Positions 16,187-25,221 of a stretch of DNA of 64,000 nucleotides are shown piece after piece. The DNA lies in assembly GCF_900109685.1 (NCBI RefSeq), contig NZ_FOBB01000002.1:428085-492084 (forward strand). The letters run 5' to 3'. The notes under the pieces are model-generated. The model ran no database searches and was not told the origin of the DNA. It saw nothing but the letters and a program-made list of their open reading frames with translations. Position 1 is the stretch's first letter. The number at the start of each line of letters is the position of its first letter. The translations under genes and the position numbers were made by a program. The stretch comes from Chitinophaga rupis. Its GTDB lineage: Bacteria; Bacteroidota; Bacteroidia; Chitinophagales; Chitinophagaceae.

Positions 16187-19100
16187 ATGCAAAAGTACGA
16201 CTGCCGATCCCTGCTTATGTCTTATAAATTCTTGTTTTCATTATTTTTTGCATTAGCAGTACTGTCGCCAGGTTTAAAAGCACAATATAAACCGGTGGGT
16301 AAGCGCATTTCCTTTGTTGGGAAAAATGTGCGCCTGGCCGATTTTTTCAATGTGGTATGGGACCAAACCCATATGCAGGCTTTCTATAATGATGAGCAGC
16401 TGAGCAGTGAAGAAAGGATCACTGTAGAATTCAGACGGGAGCCGCTGGACAATGTGCTGGCCTTTCTGCTGCGTAAAAAACAGCTTACCTGGTACTACCG
16501 GGAAGAAACTTTTGTGATACTGCCCAAAAAGCCCGGAGAGCCTGACCTGGGCCAGATGCCGGATGAAGCTACCATGAGCATTCCCGGGGTGGTAACAGAT
16601 AAAAGTGGCATTCCCCTGCAGAACGCTACTGTTGTTGTAAAAGGCGGCCGCAGAGGCGCCTCCACCTCAGAAGCCGGGAAATTCCTGCTTTCCGGCATCC
16701 GTAAAAAAACATTCCTGAGTATCAGCTGTATAGGATATGCTCCTAAAGACGTACAGGTATTTGATGATGATACTTTAAAAGTACAGCTAACCCCTGCTGT
16801 AACCGGCCTGGATGAAGTACTGGTAATTGCCTATGGTACCAGCACCCGCCGTAACCTTACCGGCGCAGTAAGCGAGGTTACTTCAAAAGATATTGCCCAG
16901 CAGCCCGTGTCCGATCCCTTGCTGGCTATGCAGGGCCGCATACCGGGGCTTAGTATTACCCAAACATCCGGCCTGCCTGGAGCGGAAGTAAAGGTGGAGC
17001 TGCGCGGCCGTAACAGTATTGCCGCCGGTAATAACCCGTTATATATTGTAGATGGCATACCTTTTCCGGGTACGGCGCTCACGTTTAATAATATAGCCAC
17101 AGAAGGTGGCCCCATTAGTGCATTGGGCGCCTCCAACCCGCTCAATATGATCAACATAGCGGACATTGCCAGCATTGATGTGCTGAAGGATGCAGATGCC
17201 ACCGCTATTTACGGATCACGCGGCGCTAACGGTGTGATCCTTATCACTACCAAAACCGCTAAGCAGGGACGGATGAAAGTGGATGCCAACATTTACAGTG
17301 GTGTAGGCGCCATGGGGCATAGCGCCAGCTATCTGAATACACAGCAATACCTGCAAATGCGCCGGGAGGCATTTAAGAATGATAAAACCACCCCGCAACC
17401 CTCTGATTATGATATAGCATTATGGGATACCACCCATTATACCGACTGGCAAAAAGAGCTGTTGGGTAAAACAGCAAAAATCACGGATGGACAAATTGCC
17501 TTTTCCGGTGGTGACTCTACCATACAGGCCCGGATCAGCGGCGGTTACCGCAGGGAAAGTACGATTTACCCGGGCAATTTTAATTACCAGAAAGCATCCG
17601 GCCGTATTAACCTGAATATGCTTTCCCGTGATAAACGTTTTAAGCTGACCTTAGGCGCCAGTTATGTGGCGGATAAGAATTTCTTGCCAGCTAGGGATAT
17701 GTCTGAATTTATAGGAACGCCGCCAACAGCGCCTGCTATCTATAAAGATGGGCAGCTGAATTGGGAGGATGGCACTTTTGAGAACCCGATGGCTTCCTTT
17801 TTAAAAACGTATAACGCAAAGACCAGTAACCTCCTGACCAATGCGGTACTAAGTTATAACATACTGCCGGGCTTACAGGTAAAGGCAAACATAGGGTATA
17901 ACCTGATGGAAATGCATGAGGTACAGCCCAATCCTATAGCAGCTTTCAATCCTGCCTATAATCAATTAGGATATTCATTCTTTGGTAATGGCAGCAGTAA
18001 GAGCCTGAGCATAGAGCCACAGCTTATTTATAAAAGATCCGTAGCAAAGGGTGAGCTTGAGATACTGGTGGGTACAACCTATCAGCAGGAAATACGCAGC
18101 CAGGATGGTTTCTATGCCTTTGGATACGCCAATGATGACCTGTTAGAAACTATGACGGCTGCTTCCAGTATTCAAAAGTTGGGAGAATCCTATTACAAGT
18201 ACCATTATAACGCATTGTTCGGGCGTATTAATTATAACTGGGAGGGCAAATATATTATTAACCTTACCGGCAGGAGGGATGGTTCCAGCCGCTTTGGCCC
18301 CGGCAGACAGCTGGCCAATTTCGGATCAGTAGGTGCTGCCTGGATCTTTTCCAGGGAACACTGGGTGGAAAATACACTGCCTTTCCTGAGCTTTGGTAAG
18401 CTGCGCGCCAGCTATGGCCGTACCGGTAACGACCAGATAGCAGATTATGGCTATTATGCCAGCTATTCCACTTCTCCGCCTTATGCGGGCCTGGGAGGGT
18501 TGTCGCCTACCCGTTTATACAATCCCAATTACGGATGGGAATTGAGCAACAAGGCAGAAGTAGGGCTGGAGCTGGGCTTCCGGCAGGACCAGGTGCTTTT
18601 CAGGGCCAGCTACTATCATAACCGTTCTTCTAATCAGCTGGTAAGATATCCCTTGTCGGGTTTAAGCGGTTTTGATTTTATTATTGATAATTACCCGGCT
18701 GTTGTACAAAATACAGGTTGGGAGTTTGAGCTGAATACCGTGAATGTGAAGCATAAACATTTCAGCTGGAATACTAATTTTAATATCAGCATTCCTAATA
18801 ATAAGCTGCTTGCATTCCCTAATCTTGAAAACTCACCTTATAATAACTACTTCACGGTAGGGCAGCCACTAAACATCATCAAAGGATTTCATTATAAAGG
18901 CGTGAATGATAAAACGGGTTTTTATGAATTTGAAGATGTGGATGGAGACGGCAAAATAATAGCGTATACAAAGGATTATAATTATACAAAGAGGACTGGT
19001 AGCATTTTTTATGGGGGGGTGCAAAACAGCCTGCACTATAAAGGCTGGCAGCTGGATGCGCTGTTCCAGTTTGTAAAGCAGAACCGGTATAATTTTCTGT

Positions 19101-19480
19101 ATACCCACCTGATGCCGGGTATGGTAGATAACCAACCGGTAGAAGTACTGGGCCGCTGGCAGGCAGCCGGTAATCATAATGGCATGCAGCAGTTTTCTCA
19201 AATGCTGGAGAATGCTTATACCGCCTATTTGAATATGCAAAGGAGCGATGCTGTAATCGCAGATGCTTCCTATGCCCGGCTAAAGAACCTGAGCCTTAGC
19301 TACCACTTACCGGAAAAATGGATGCATAGCGCTCATTTGCAAAGCACGCGGGTCTATTTACAGGGGCAAAACCTGTTTACCATTACCCGTTATAAAGGAA
19401 GGGATCCGGAAGTTGCCGGAGACCATGAAATATATCCGCCTTTAAGGATATGGACGTTAGGTTTACAATTAGTACTTTAA
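16187..19480 (+). CDS. SusC/RagA-family TonB-dependent receptor with STN domain
   Basis: Outer-membrane receptor (1097 aa from this start) that with SusD imports oligosaccharides or other large nutrients using TonB energy. After a signal peptide (FLFSLFFALAVLSPGLKA) come an STN domain (about residues 40-115), a carboxypeptidase-regulatory-like beta domain (GVVTDKSGIPLQNATVVVKG, about 130-200), the plug with the SusC signature DATAIYGSRGANGVILITTK, and a 22-strand barrel. The ATG at 16217 (MSYKF) is an equally good start. An STN domain usually means signalling to a FecR-type anti-sigma factor, but none is encoded nearby. SusD follows after 12 nt. No glycosidase is linked, so the ligand is unknown. 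Confidence 0.93.
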   Translation: MQKYDCRSLLMSYKFLFSLFFALAVLSPGLKAQYKPVGKRISFVGKNVRLADFFNVVWDQTHMQAFYNDEQLSSEERITVEFRREPLDNVLAFLLRKKQLTWYYREETFVILPKKPGEPDLGQMPDEATMSIPGVVTDKSGIPLQNATVVVKGGRRGASTSEAGKFLLSGIRKKTFLSISCIGYAPKDVQVFDDDTLKVQLTPAVTGLDEVLVIAYGTSTRRNLTGAVSEVTSKDIAQQPVSDPLLAMQGRIPGLSITQTSGLPGAEVKVELRGRNSIAAGNNPLYIVDGIPFPGTALTFNNIATEGGPISALGASNPLNMINIADIASIDVLKDADATAIYGSRGANGVILITTKTAKQGRMKVDANIYSGVGAMGHSASYLNTQQYLQMRREAFKNDKTTPQPSDYDIALWDTTHYTDWQKELLGKTAKITDGQIAFSGGDSTIQARISGGYRRESTIYPGNFNYQKASGRINLNMLSRDKRFKLTLGASYVADKNFLPARDMSEFIGTPPTAPAIYKDGQLNWEDGTFENPMASFLKTYNAKTSNLLTNAVLSYNILPGLQVKANIGYNLMEMHEVQPNPIAAFNPAYNQLGYSFFGNGSSKSLSIEPQLIYKRSVAKGELEILVGTTYQQEIRSQDGFYAFGYANDDLLETMTAASSIQKLGESYYKYHYNALFGRINYNWEGKYIINLTGRRDGSSRFGPGRQLANFGSVGAAWIFSREHWVENTLPFLSFGKLRASYGRTGNDQIADYGYYASYSTSPPYAGLGGLSPTRLYNPNYGWELSNKAEVGLELGFRQDQVLFRASYYHNRSSNQLVRYPLSGLSGFDFIIDNYPAVVQNTGWEFELNTVNVKHKHFSWNTNFNISIPNNKLLAFPNLENSPYNNYFTVGQPLNIIKGFHYKGVNDKTGFYEFEDVDGDGKIIAYTKDYNYTKRTGSIFYGGVQNSLHYKGWQLDALFQFVKQNRYNFLYTHLMPGMVDNQPVEVLGRWQAAGNHNGMQQFSQMLENAYTAYLNMQRSDAVIADASYARLKNLSLSYHLPEKWMHSAHLQSTRVYLQGQNLFTITRYKGRDPEVAGDHEIYPPLRIWTLGLQLVL

Positions 19481-19492
19481 TAGCATTAAATA

Positions 19493-20938
19493 ATGCAGCA
19501 AAAAAAACAGCATATAACATTGCGGCCACTTTTTGCAGGAAAAGCCAGGAGAAGCAGCGCTGTTGCAGGTGTTATGATGGGGGCATTGGTAGTTGTTATA
19601 AGCGGCTGTAAAAAATTGATAGAAGTACCGGTGCCGCCTACGGAAACAACACCAACTACTGTATTTACCAGTGACGCAAATGCAACATCCGCAGTAATTG
19701 GCATTTATGGCGATATGATCAGCAGTAAGGGCTTTGCCAGTGGTAATTCCAGGAGTATTACCTTTTTAGGTGCACTGTCTGCCGATGAGCTGCAAAATTA
19801 TTCCAGCTTAACAGCGCCCCGGGAGTTTTATGAAAATAGCCTGAACAGTAATAATTCGGTAGTGGAAAACCAGTTGTGGGATGAAGGCTATCACTACATT
19901 TACGCCGCCAATTTATTGCTGGAAGGGCTGGAAAAATCCCAGGGGGTAAGCGCTGAAACAAAGGCACAACTGAAGGGAGAAGCCTTATTTATAAGGGCTT
20001 TTTGCCATTTTTACCTGGTTAACTTATTTGGAGATATACCCTACCTGGAAGTAACAGATTACACCAAAAATATAACTAGTTACCGGCAGCTGAGAACAAC
20101 GGTTTATGATCATATTACCGCGGACCTGGTGGAAGCGCAGTCATTATTACCCGATAATGCAGAAAGAGTGCGCCCGAATAAATGGGCTGCCACCGCTTTC
20201 CTGGCCAGGGTTTATTTATATGCCGGCAAATGGGAGGCAGCGGCAACGCAGGCAGGAAAAGTGATCAATAATACAAGTACCTATCAACTGGAGGAATCGT
20301 TGGATAAGGTATTTCTTATAAAGAGCAATGAGGCCATCTTTCAATTGTTATCCAACAGTGCAGGCGTAAATACCTGGGAAGGTAAAAACTTTATACTTAC
20401 AAGGGCGCCGGCAACCGGGGAAACCAATTCTTCGGTTTTAAGCAGCTCTTTATTAAACGCGTTTGAAAATGGCGACCAGCGTAGGAGCAGCTGGGTAGAT
20501 AGTATTACAGTGGGCACTGCCGGGAAGTATTTTTTCCCTTATAAATATAAAATAAAGAGCGATACCGCCATTAGTGAAGCATCTATGGTGCTCCGCCTGG
20601 CAGAACAATACCTGGTAAGGGCAGAAGCCCGTGTACACCTGGGGGAACTCGATGGTGCAAAAGAAGATGTTAACCTTATCCGCAGGCGGGCCGGCCTGCC
20701 GGGCACTACTGCCAACAATGAGCCGGACCTATTAAGCGCTATTGCCCATGAGCGGCAGGTAGAATTATTTACAGAATGGGGACACCGCTGGCTGGATCTG
20801 AAACGCACCGGCCAGGCCAATAAAATACTGAACAATGAAAAGGGGCCGGGCTGGCAGCCAATGGACACACTTTATCCCATCCCACAAAATGAGCTTAGGC
20901 TAAACAAAAATTTAACCCAAAATCAGGGGTACAATTAG
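19493..20938 (+). CDS. SusD/RagB-family nutrient-binding lipoprotein
   Basis: A 481-aa surface lipoprotein forming the lid of the SusC channel. A long, basic N-terminus precedes a hydrophobic stretch and lipobox VISGCKK at about residues 36-42, so the mature protein would begin at the Cys. The TPR-like fold of SusD is recognisable from GEALFIRAFCHFYLVNLFGDIPY, KWAATAFLARVYLYAGKWEAA, LAEQYLVRAEARVHLGEL and the C-terminal ERQVELFTEWGHRWLDLKRTG. The unusually long pre-lipobox segment suggests translation could begin at an internal Met (MMGALVV, residues 28-29). It is co-transcribed with the SusC gene. Confidence 0.93.
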   Translation: MQQKKQHITLRPLFAGKARRSSAVAGVMMGALVVVISGCKKLIEVPVPPTETTPTTVFTSDANATSAVIGIYGDMISSKGFASGNSRSITFLGALSADELQNYSSLTAPREFYENSLNSNNSVVENQLWDEGYHYIYAANLLLEGLEKSQGVSAETKAQLKGEALFIRAFCHFYLVNLFGDIPYLEVTDYTKNITSYRQLRTTVYDHITADLVEAQSLLPDNAERVRPNKWAATAFLARVYLYAGKWEAAATQAGKVINNTSTYQLEESLDKVFLIKSNEAIFQLLSNSAGVNTWEGKNFILTRAPATGETNSSVLSSSLLNAFENGDQRRSSWVDSITVGTAGKYFFPYKYKIKSDTAISEASMVLRLAEQYLVRAEARVHLGELDGAKEDVNLIRRRAGLPGTTANNEPDLLSAIAHERQVELFTEWGHRWLDLKRTGQANKILNNEKGPGWQPMDTLYPIPQNELRLNKNLTQNQGYN

Positions 20939-21217
20939 GAAAAAATCGAAGAATACTTGTAGATTAGCCGATATATTATAAAAATATTGCTGGTATAACC
21001 AGTCCCGGGGGGAAGCGGGGTATAAAAAAGACACACAAAATACAGATTGTTAGGTGAAAAAATTAATCGTTGGGGAGACACAGCCTTGCCACTTCTTTTG
21101 CTTATATGCCACTAAGCATTTTACATCTCATTTAATAAATCAAAGAAACAGGAACATCCGAAAACCTGCGAAAATTTGGGAACAACAAACAAACTTTTTC
21201 AACCAAGGTCCTTCAGC
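20939..21217. other. Spacer after susD
   Basis: A 279-nt AT-rich spacer without a gene. It holds a short GC-rich patch (CCCGGGGGGAAGCGGGG near 21003) that is not a clean terminator hairpin, and presumably the promoter of the small secreted-protein gene. I see no clear promoter motif. Confidence 0.4.
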
Positions 21218-21475
21218 ATGAAAAAGAAAGTAATTTTAACCGCCTGCACATTAGCGCTGGTAGCTATTGGTGCATTTGTTACAAAAGCCAACGCCCGCAG
21301 AATTAGTGTACGTTACACGGACACAGCATCAGGGGCACAATGCCTTTATCCGCAAACCCTGCCGGCAGACTGTAGTACCGAAAATACAGGTACTATCTGC
21401 TCTTCCATCATAGGCAGCCGTACAGTTACCTATTACCAGGGTACCACCTGTGTTACGCCGTTCTACCGGTTGTAA
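21218..21475 (+). CDS. Small secreted Cys-containing protein (DUF6520-like)
   Basis: An 85-aa protein. I chose the ATG at 21218 (MKKKVILTACTLALVAIGAF) because it opens a classical signal peptide ending near TKANA; an earlier in-frame ATG adds 14 unlikely residues. The predicted mature part is about 60 residues with four Cys, pointing to one or two disulfides in the periplasm or outside. The lysine-rich start, the ATKANA-like cleavage site and the size resemble DUF6520, a family of tiny Bacteroidota exported proteins of unknown function; I cannot confirm membership. It lies 65 nt before a membrane-anchored protein gene and may be co-transcribed with it. Confidence 0.6.
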   Translation: MKKKVILTACTLALVAIGAFVTKANARRISVRYTDTASGAQCLYPQTLPADCSTENTGTICSSIIGSRTVTYYQGTTCVTPFYRL

Positions 21476-21540
21476 CTGATCAGCATGGGCAAATAGGTAA
21501 CCAGCTATGGCAATAGTGCGGTTAATAAACTAAGGTATTT

Positions 21541-22614
21541 ATGTTCAAACGTCTATTTCGCTTACTCCGGCGCCGCCGGGGAAGGATAGGAATTGCTATT
21601 GCCTGTTTTCTGCTAAGCATTGCAGCTATATGGGTGTTGTACATCGCATCAGATAAAATTAACCACCGGCCCAATGGTTTCATCCGGCTCATTCCGCCGC
21701 ACCGTGCCATTCCGGAAAAAATACTGGATGTTAAGTATAACTCCTTCTACATTGCAGGAGCTACACCTACCCGTATTTTCCTGGGCAATGCTACCGCTGC
21801 CACTTTTATCCTGACCACCGATTATGCGTTGTCAGATACAGGGCATATGTGGTTAACATTGCCGCCGGAAACAAGGCTGGCCGGACCGGTTACCATCGAG
21901 ATCGACTCCCCGCACCTCTATATGATGGCTGGCCTGCAAGGCACTTTATTGCATACGTTGCTGCCAGACACGCTCCTCAGCCGTCTGCCCGAAGGGCGCC
22001 GCCAGTTCTTTAATGCCCGGCCGGTATCTCCCGCCTCTTTTATCATGCGGACCTATGACAGTGCCTGGCAACAGAACATACTGGTAAAACGTACCTCGGA
22101 AACGGCCTACCTGCGGCCATCTCCGCCGTTGCTGGAGAAGCAGATAGACGGTGTGTTCTGCACAGACGGTGTACTGAGCTACGAGCCTAATACGGCAAAA
22201 CTCATGTACGTGTACTACTACCGTAACCAGTTTTTGTGTATGGACACTAACCTGAACGTACTATACAAAGGCCGCACTATTGACACTACCGCCCATGCCC
22301 ACATTAAGGTAGCCTCCATGGAAGACATTGGCAAAAGCACCGTTTCCTCGCCTTCCGGCGTGGTAAACCGCTTAAGCTGTATGGACACCCAGTGGCTGTA
22401 TGTAAATTCGAAATTGATGGCCAACAATGAACGTAAAGAGGAATTTGATAAGGTGTCCGTAATAGATGTGTATTCATTGAAAGATGGTACTTATCATTTC
22501 AGCTTTTACCTGCCAAACCTGGGAGAAAAGAAAATACGCAGCTTCCGGGTGTTCAATAAAACATTGGTCGCGTTATATGACCACTACGTGTATACGTTCA
22601 GGCTAAATTTTTAG
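21541..22614 (+). CDS. Membrane-anchored protein of unknown function
   Basis: A 357-aa protein I do not recognise. The N-terminus is strongly basic (FKRLFRLLRRRRGR) and followed by one membrane helix (IGIAIACFLLSIAAIWVLYI, about residues 17-36). The remaining 320 residues are predicted to lie in the periplasm. The outer part is rich in short beta-strand patterns (ILDVKYNSFYIAGATPTRIFLGN, LMYVYYYRNQFLCMDTNLNV, YHFSFYLPN), which suggests a beta-propeller-like fold. It follows the small secreted Cys protein and ends at a terminator, so the two may act together. Confidence 0.65.
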   Translation: MFKRLFRLLRRRRGRIGIAIACFLLSIAAIWVLYIASDKINHRPNGFIRLIPPHRAIPEKILDVKYNSFYIAGATPTRIFLGNATAATFILTTDYALSDTGHMWLTLPPETRLAGPVTIEIDSPHLYMMAGLQGTLLHTLLPDTLLSRLPEGRRQFFNARPVSPASFIMRTYDSAWQQNILVKRTSETAYLRPSPPLLEKQIDGVFCTDGVLSYEPNTAKLMYVYYYRNQFLCMDTNLNVLYKGRTIDTTAHAHIKVASMEDIGKSTVSSPSGVVNRLSCMDTQWLYVNSKLMANNERKEEFDKVSVIDVYSLKDGTYHFSFYLPNLGEKKIRSFRVFNKTLVALYDHYVYTFRLNF

Positions 22615-22664
22615 GTCCCGGCTTGAACAGAGCGGATCTAAGCTGAAGTAGCGTAGATAAGAAA

Positions 22665-22687
22665 CCGGATTTTTATCCGGCTTTTTT
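22665..22687 (+). terminator. Terminator after the unknown membrane protein gene
   Basis: Stem CCGGAT (22665-22670), loop TTTT, ATCCGG (22675-22680), then C and six T. AA upstream of the stem faces CT after it, so the stem is only 6 bp. Confidence 0.8.
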
Positions 22688-22819
22688 ATGCCTCCCTTTT
22701 ATCTAACGTATTGTGATAGTAACTGTTGTGCTGCTTGCAGGCTGTATGTAAATTAATATTTTTCAAAATATTATTTCTGTTAAATTCTTGGGCAGATCAA
22801 AAAAAAGTATAAACTTTGT

Positions 22820-22839
22820 GTTGTAATAATAATTACAAC
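22820..22839. promoter_or_regulatory. Inverted repeat GTTGTAAT-N4-ATTACAAC
   Basis: A perfect 8-bp inverted repeat with an AATA spacer. It directly follows ATAAACTTTG (a near -7 promoter element) and precedes a 28-codon frame and the SPFH gene. Position at or just after a start of transcription is typical of a repressor site. The half-site ATTACAAC recurs upstream of the AraC-type gene (26272-26279 and 26407-26414). Confidence 0.5.
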
Positions 22840-22844
22840 CTGAA

Positions 22845-22931
22845 ATGAAAACGGACGATCATTCGATCAACTTCTTTAAAGTTTTTGTTGCCTCCCACTT
22901 CAATACCTCACCGCCCCCGGCTATCGTTTAA
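22845..22931 (+). CDS. Possible 28-aa micro-ORF upstream of SPFH gene
   Basis: A short frame beginning MKTDDHSINFFKVFVASHF, placed right after the inverted repeat and ending 138 nt before the SPFH start. No hydrophobic anchor or recognisable motif. It could be a leader, a small protein, the remnant of a longer gene, or chance. The rest of 22688-23069 shows nothing else I can support. Confidence 0.2.
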   Translation: MKTDDHSINFFKVFVASHFNTSPPPAIV

Positions 22932-23069
22932 TAAACAGCAAAGGCCCCCGTACCGTATATCAGGCATCGTGTGCTTGCACGTACCAGTACCTGTACCTTT
23001 TACTGCCTCAACTACCGCTTTGCGGCGGCTGGTGGCCAACATCACAATTATCATAAATCCCTAATCAAA

Positions 23070-24968
23070 ATGCAAAACGCAGAAATCATCAGATGGGTGA
23101 TGCTCATCGGCATACCCTTACTATGCCTTGTTTTTTACCGCCTTATTTTGCGGGTATTCTTTGGCGTGGTAATAGTACCGGAAGACCGTATAGGCCTGGT
23201 CACTAAAAAGTTTGTACTGTTCGGTAAGCAGGAGCTGCCGGAAGGCCGCATTATTGCGCTGAATGGCGAAGCCGGTTTCCAGGCGCAAACACTGGCACCC
23301 GGCGTATACTTCTGGAAATGGATCTGGCAGTATGCCGTTACTTTTCAACCCTTTACTATAATACCCACCGGTAAAATTGGACTGGTGCTGGCAAAAGACG
23401 GCGCTGAACTGGAAACCGGCTCCATACTGGCCCGCAAGGTACCCTGCGATGCTTTTCAGGATGCGCGCGCTTTCCTGGAGAACGGCGGCCGCAAAGGCCG
23501 GCAAACAGCTATCATCACGCCCGGCTCTTACCGCATCAACACCTTTTTGTTTGAGCTGGAAATGACCGATATGGTAAGCATACCTGAAAATGCCGTAGGC
23601 ATTGTAACCACGCTGGAAGGTAAGGCTATTGAAGAAGGGCAGATAGCAGGTAAGTCTATTGCAGCGCATAACAAGTTCCAGGATGTGGATACCTTCCTGC
23701 AGAACGGCGGCTACAAAGGCCTGCAGGAGCAGGTAATGCTGGCTGGTTCTTATTTCCTGAACCCCTGGTTTGCTAAAGTGGAAATGGTGCGCATGACGGA
23801 AATTTCCATCGGGCATGTAGGCGTGGTGATCTCTTTCGTGGGCCAGGATGGCGAAGACCTGAGCGGCGTGGAGTTCAAACACGGTAACATTGTAGCCAAA
23901 GGCAGTAAAGGCGTATGGGCGGAACCGTTAGGCCCTGGTAAATATCCCATTAACCCGTACATCATGAAAATTGAAATGGTGCCTACTACCAACCTGGTAC
24001 TGAACTGGGCCTCTGCCCGCAGTGAAGCGCATCAGCTGGATAAAAACCTTTCTACTATTACCGTGCGTAGTAAAGACGGTTTTACCTTTAACCTGGACGT
24101 AGCCCAGATCATTCACATACCCACCACAGAAGCGCCTAAGGTGATTGCGCGTTTCGGTAACATGAGCAACCTGGTAACACAGGTGCTGGAACCTACTATT
24201 GGTAACTATTTCCGTAACTCCGCACAGGATGCAGATGCCATCGACTTCCTGAAAAGCCGTAAGGAACGGCAGGAGAGCGCCAGAAGCCATATTGGCCGCG
24301 TATTGGAACAATATAATGTGCATGGTGTAGATACCCTGATAGGCGACATTGTGCCGCCGGAAAGCCTGATGAAAACCTTAACAGACCGTAAGCTGGCTGA
24401 AGAGCAGAAGGTTACTTACGAAACACAGATGAAGGCGCAGGAAACCCGCCAGACCCTGGAAAAAGAAACCGCCATTGCTGAAATGCAGAAAGAAATTGTG
24501 AAGGCCGACCAGGGTGTATTGATCGCGGAAAGAATAGCCGATGCTTCTGTAAAGAAAGCCACCGGTGATGCCAACAGTGTGCGCTTGCAGGCCAATGCAG
24601 AAGCCGACCGTTTAAAGCTGCTGGCCGGTGGTGAAGCGGAAAAGGTAAGGCTGCTGGCTAAGGCAGAAGCAGAACGTACAGAATGGATAGCCGTGGCCGA
24701 TGCAGAAAAAATATCCCGTACCGGTAATGCAGAGGCAGAAAAGATCCTGGCCATTGGTAAATCCAGCGCAGAAGCATACCGCCTGGCCGTAGAAGCCATG
24801 GGCGGCGATAACTTTACGCAGCTGAAAGTAATGGAATCCATTGGTGAGCAGCACGTGCGCATTATGCCGGATGTGCTGATCAATGGTAGTGATAACGGCG
24901 GCGGCCCTATCAGCGGCCTGCTTGGGCTGCAGCTACTTGAGCAGCTACGTAAAAAAGCGAATGAATAA
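23070..24968 (+). CDS. SPFH/flotillin-like membrane scaffold protein
   Basis: A 632-aa SPFH-domain protein. An N-terminal membrane anchor (IIRWVMLIGIPLLCLVFYRL) is followed by repeated units of about 74 residues containing FQDARAFLENGGRKG (from F129) and FQDVDTFLQNGGYKG (from F203), each ending with a PGxYxxNxxxxxxEM pattern. The SPFH/band-7 core follows (ITVRSKDGFTFNLDVAQIIH), then a long Ala/Glu-rich coiled coil (about residues 450-590) and a Gly-rich tail. Flotillin-like proteins organise membrane microdomains. The ATG at 23070 is chosen because the anchor begins there; a frame open back to 22971 adds an unlikely leader. It stands alone and is followed by a palindrome and a terminator. Confidence 0.85.
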   Translation: MQNAEIIRWVMLIGIPLLCLVFYRLILRVFFGVVIVPEDRIGLVTKKFVLFGKQELPEGRIIALNGEAGFQAQTLAPGVYFWKWIWQYAVTFQPFTIIPTGKIGLVLAKDGAELETGSILARKVPCDAFQDARAFLENGGRKGRQTAIITPGSYRINTFLFELEMTDMVSIPENAVGIVTTLEGKAIEEGQIAGKSIAAHNKFQDVDTFLQNGGYKGLQEQVMLAGSYFLNPWFAKVEMVRMTEISIGHVGVVISFVGQDGEDLSGVEFKHGNIVAKGSKGVWAEPLGPGKYPINPYIMKIEMVPTTNLVLNWASARSEAHQLDKNLSTITVRSKDGFTFNLDVAQIIHIPTTEAPKVIARFGNMSNLVTQVLEPTIGNYFRNSAQDADAIDFLKSRKERQESARSHIGRVLEQYNVHGVDTLIGDIVPPESLMKTLTDRKLAEEQKVTYETQMKAQETRQTLEKETAIAEMQKEIVKADQGVLIAERIADASVKKATGDANSVRLQANAEADRLKLLAGGEAEKVRLLAKAEAERTEWIAVADAEKISRTGNAEAEKILAIGKSSAEAYRLAVEAMGGDNFTQLKVMESIGEQHVRIMPDVLINGSDNGGGPISGLLGLQLLEQLRKKANE

Positions 24969-25062
24969 TTAATAATGAATAATTAATAATTATGGAGGCC
25001 GGTTGTTGCCTGAAGGACCAGCCCTGCGATTATTAATTATTCATTCTTCACTATTAATTATT
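24964..25062. repeat. Repeat-word palindrome after the SPFH gene
   Basis: Left arm 24964-24990, built from AATAATTAATAATGAAT words, overlaps the SPFH stop codon. Right arm 25029-25062 is its exact reverse complement apart from a 7-nt insertion. The loop of about 38 nt is GC-richer. Confidence 0.85.
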
Positions 25063-25190
25063 GACTGAATGAACTGTAATTATGCCTGAATAGGCAATTT
25101 GGAAAGAGCCGGGTTGTCTACTTTTAGGCCAAAGCGACCCTGCTTTGCAGGTGTTTAATTGTTATTACAGATTAGAACTGAAAATGTACG

Positions 25191-25221
25191 GGAGGTAATC
25201 TTTATTACCTCCATTTTTTTT
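25191..25221 (+). terminator. Terminator between SPFH and AraC-type genes
   Basis: A perfect 9-bp stem GGAGGTAAT (25191-25199) / ATTACCTCC (25204-25212) with loop CTTT, then A and a T-run on the plus strand. It ends rightward transcription from the SPFH gene and overlaps the stop of the convergent AraC-type gene. Confidence 0.85.

Noticed and set aside
22971-23069. Upstream extension of the SPFH protein
   Set aside because: The added 33 residues are Cys/Tyr-rich without a motif, and the membrane anchor begins just after the ATG at 23070.
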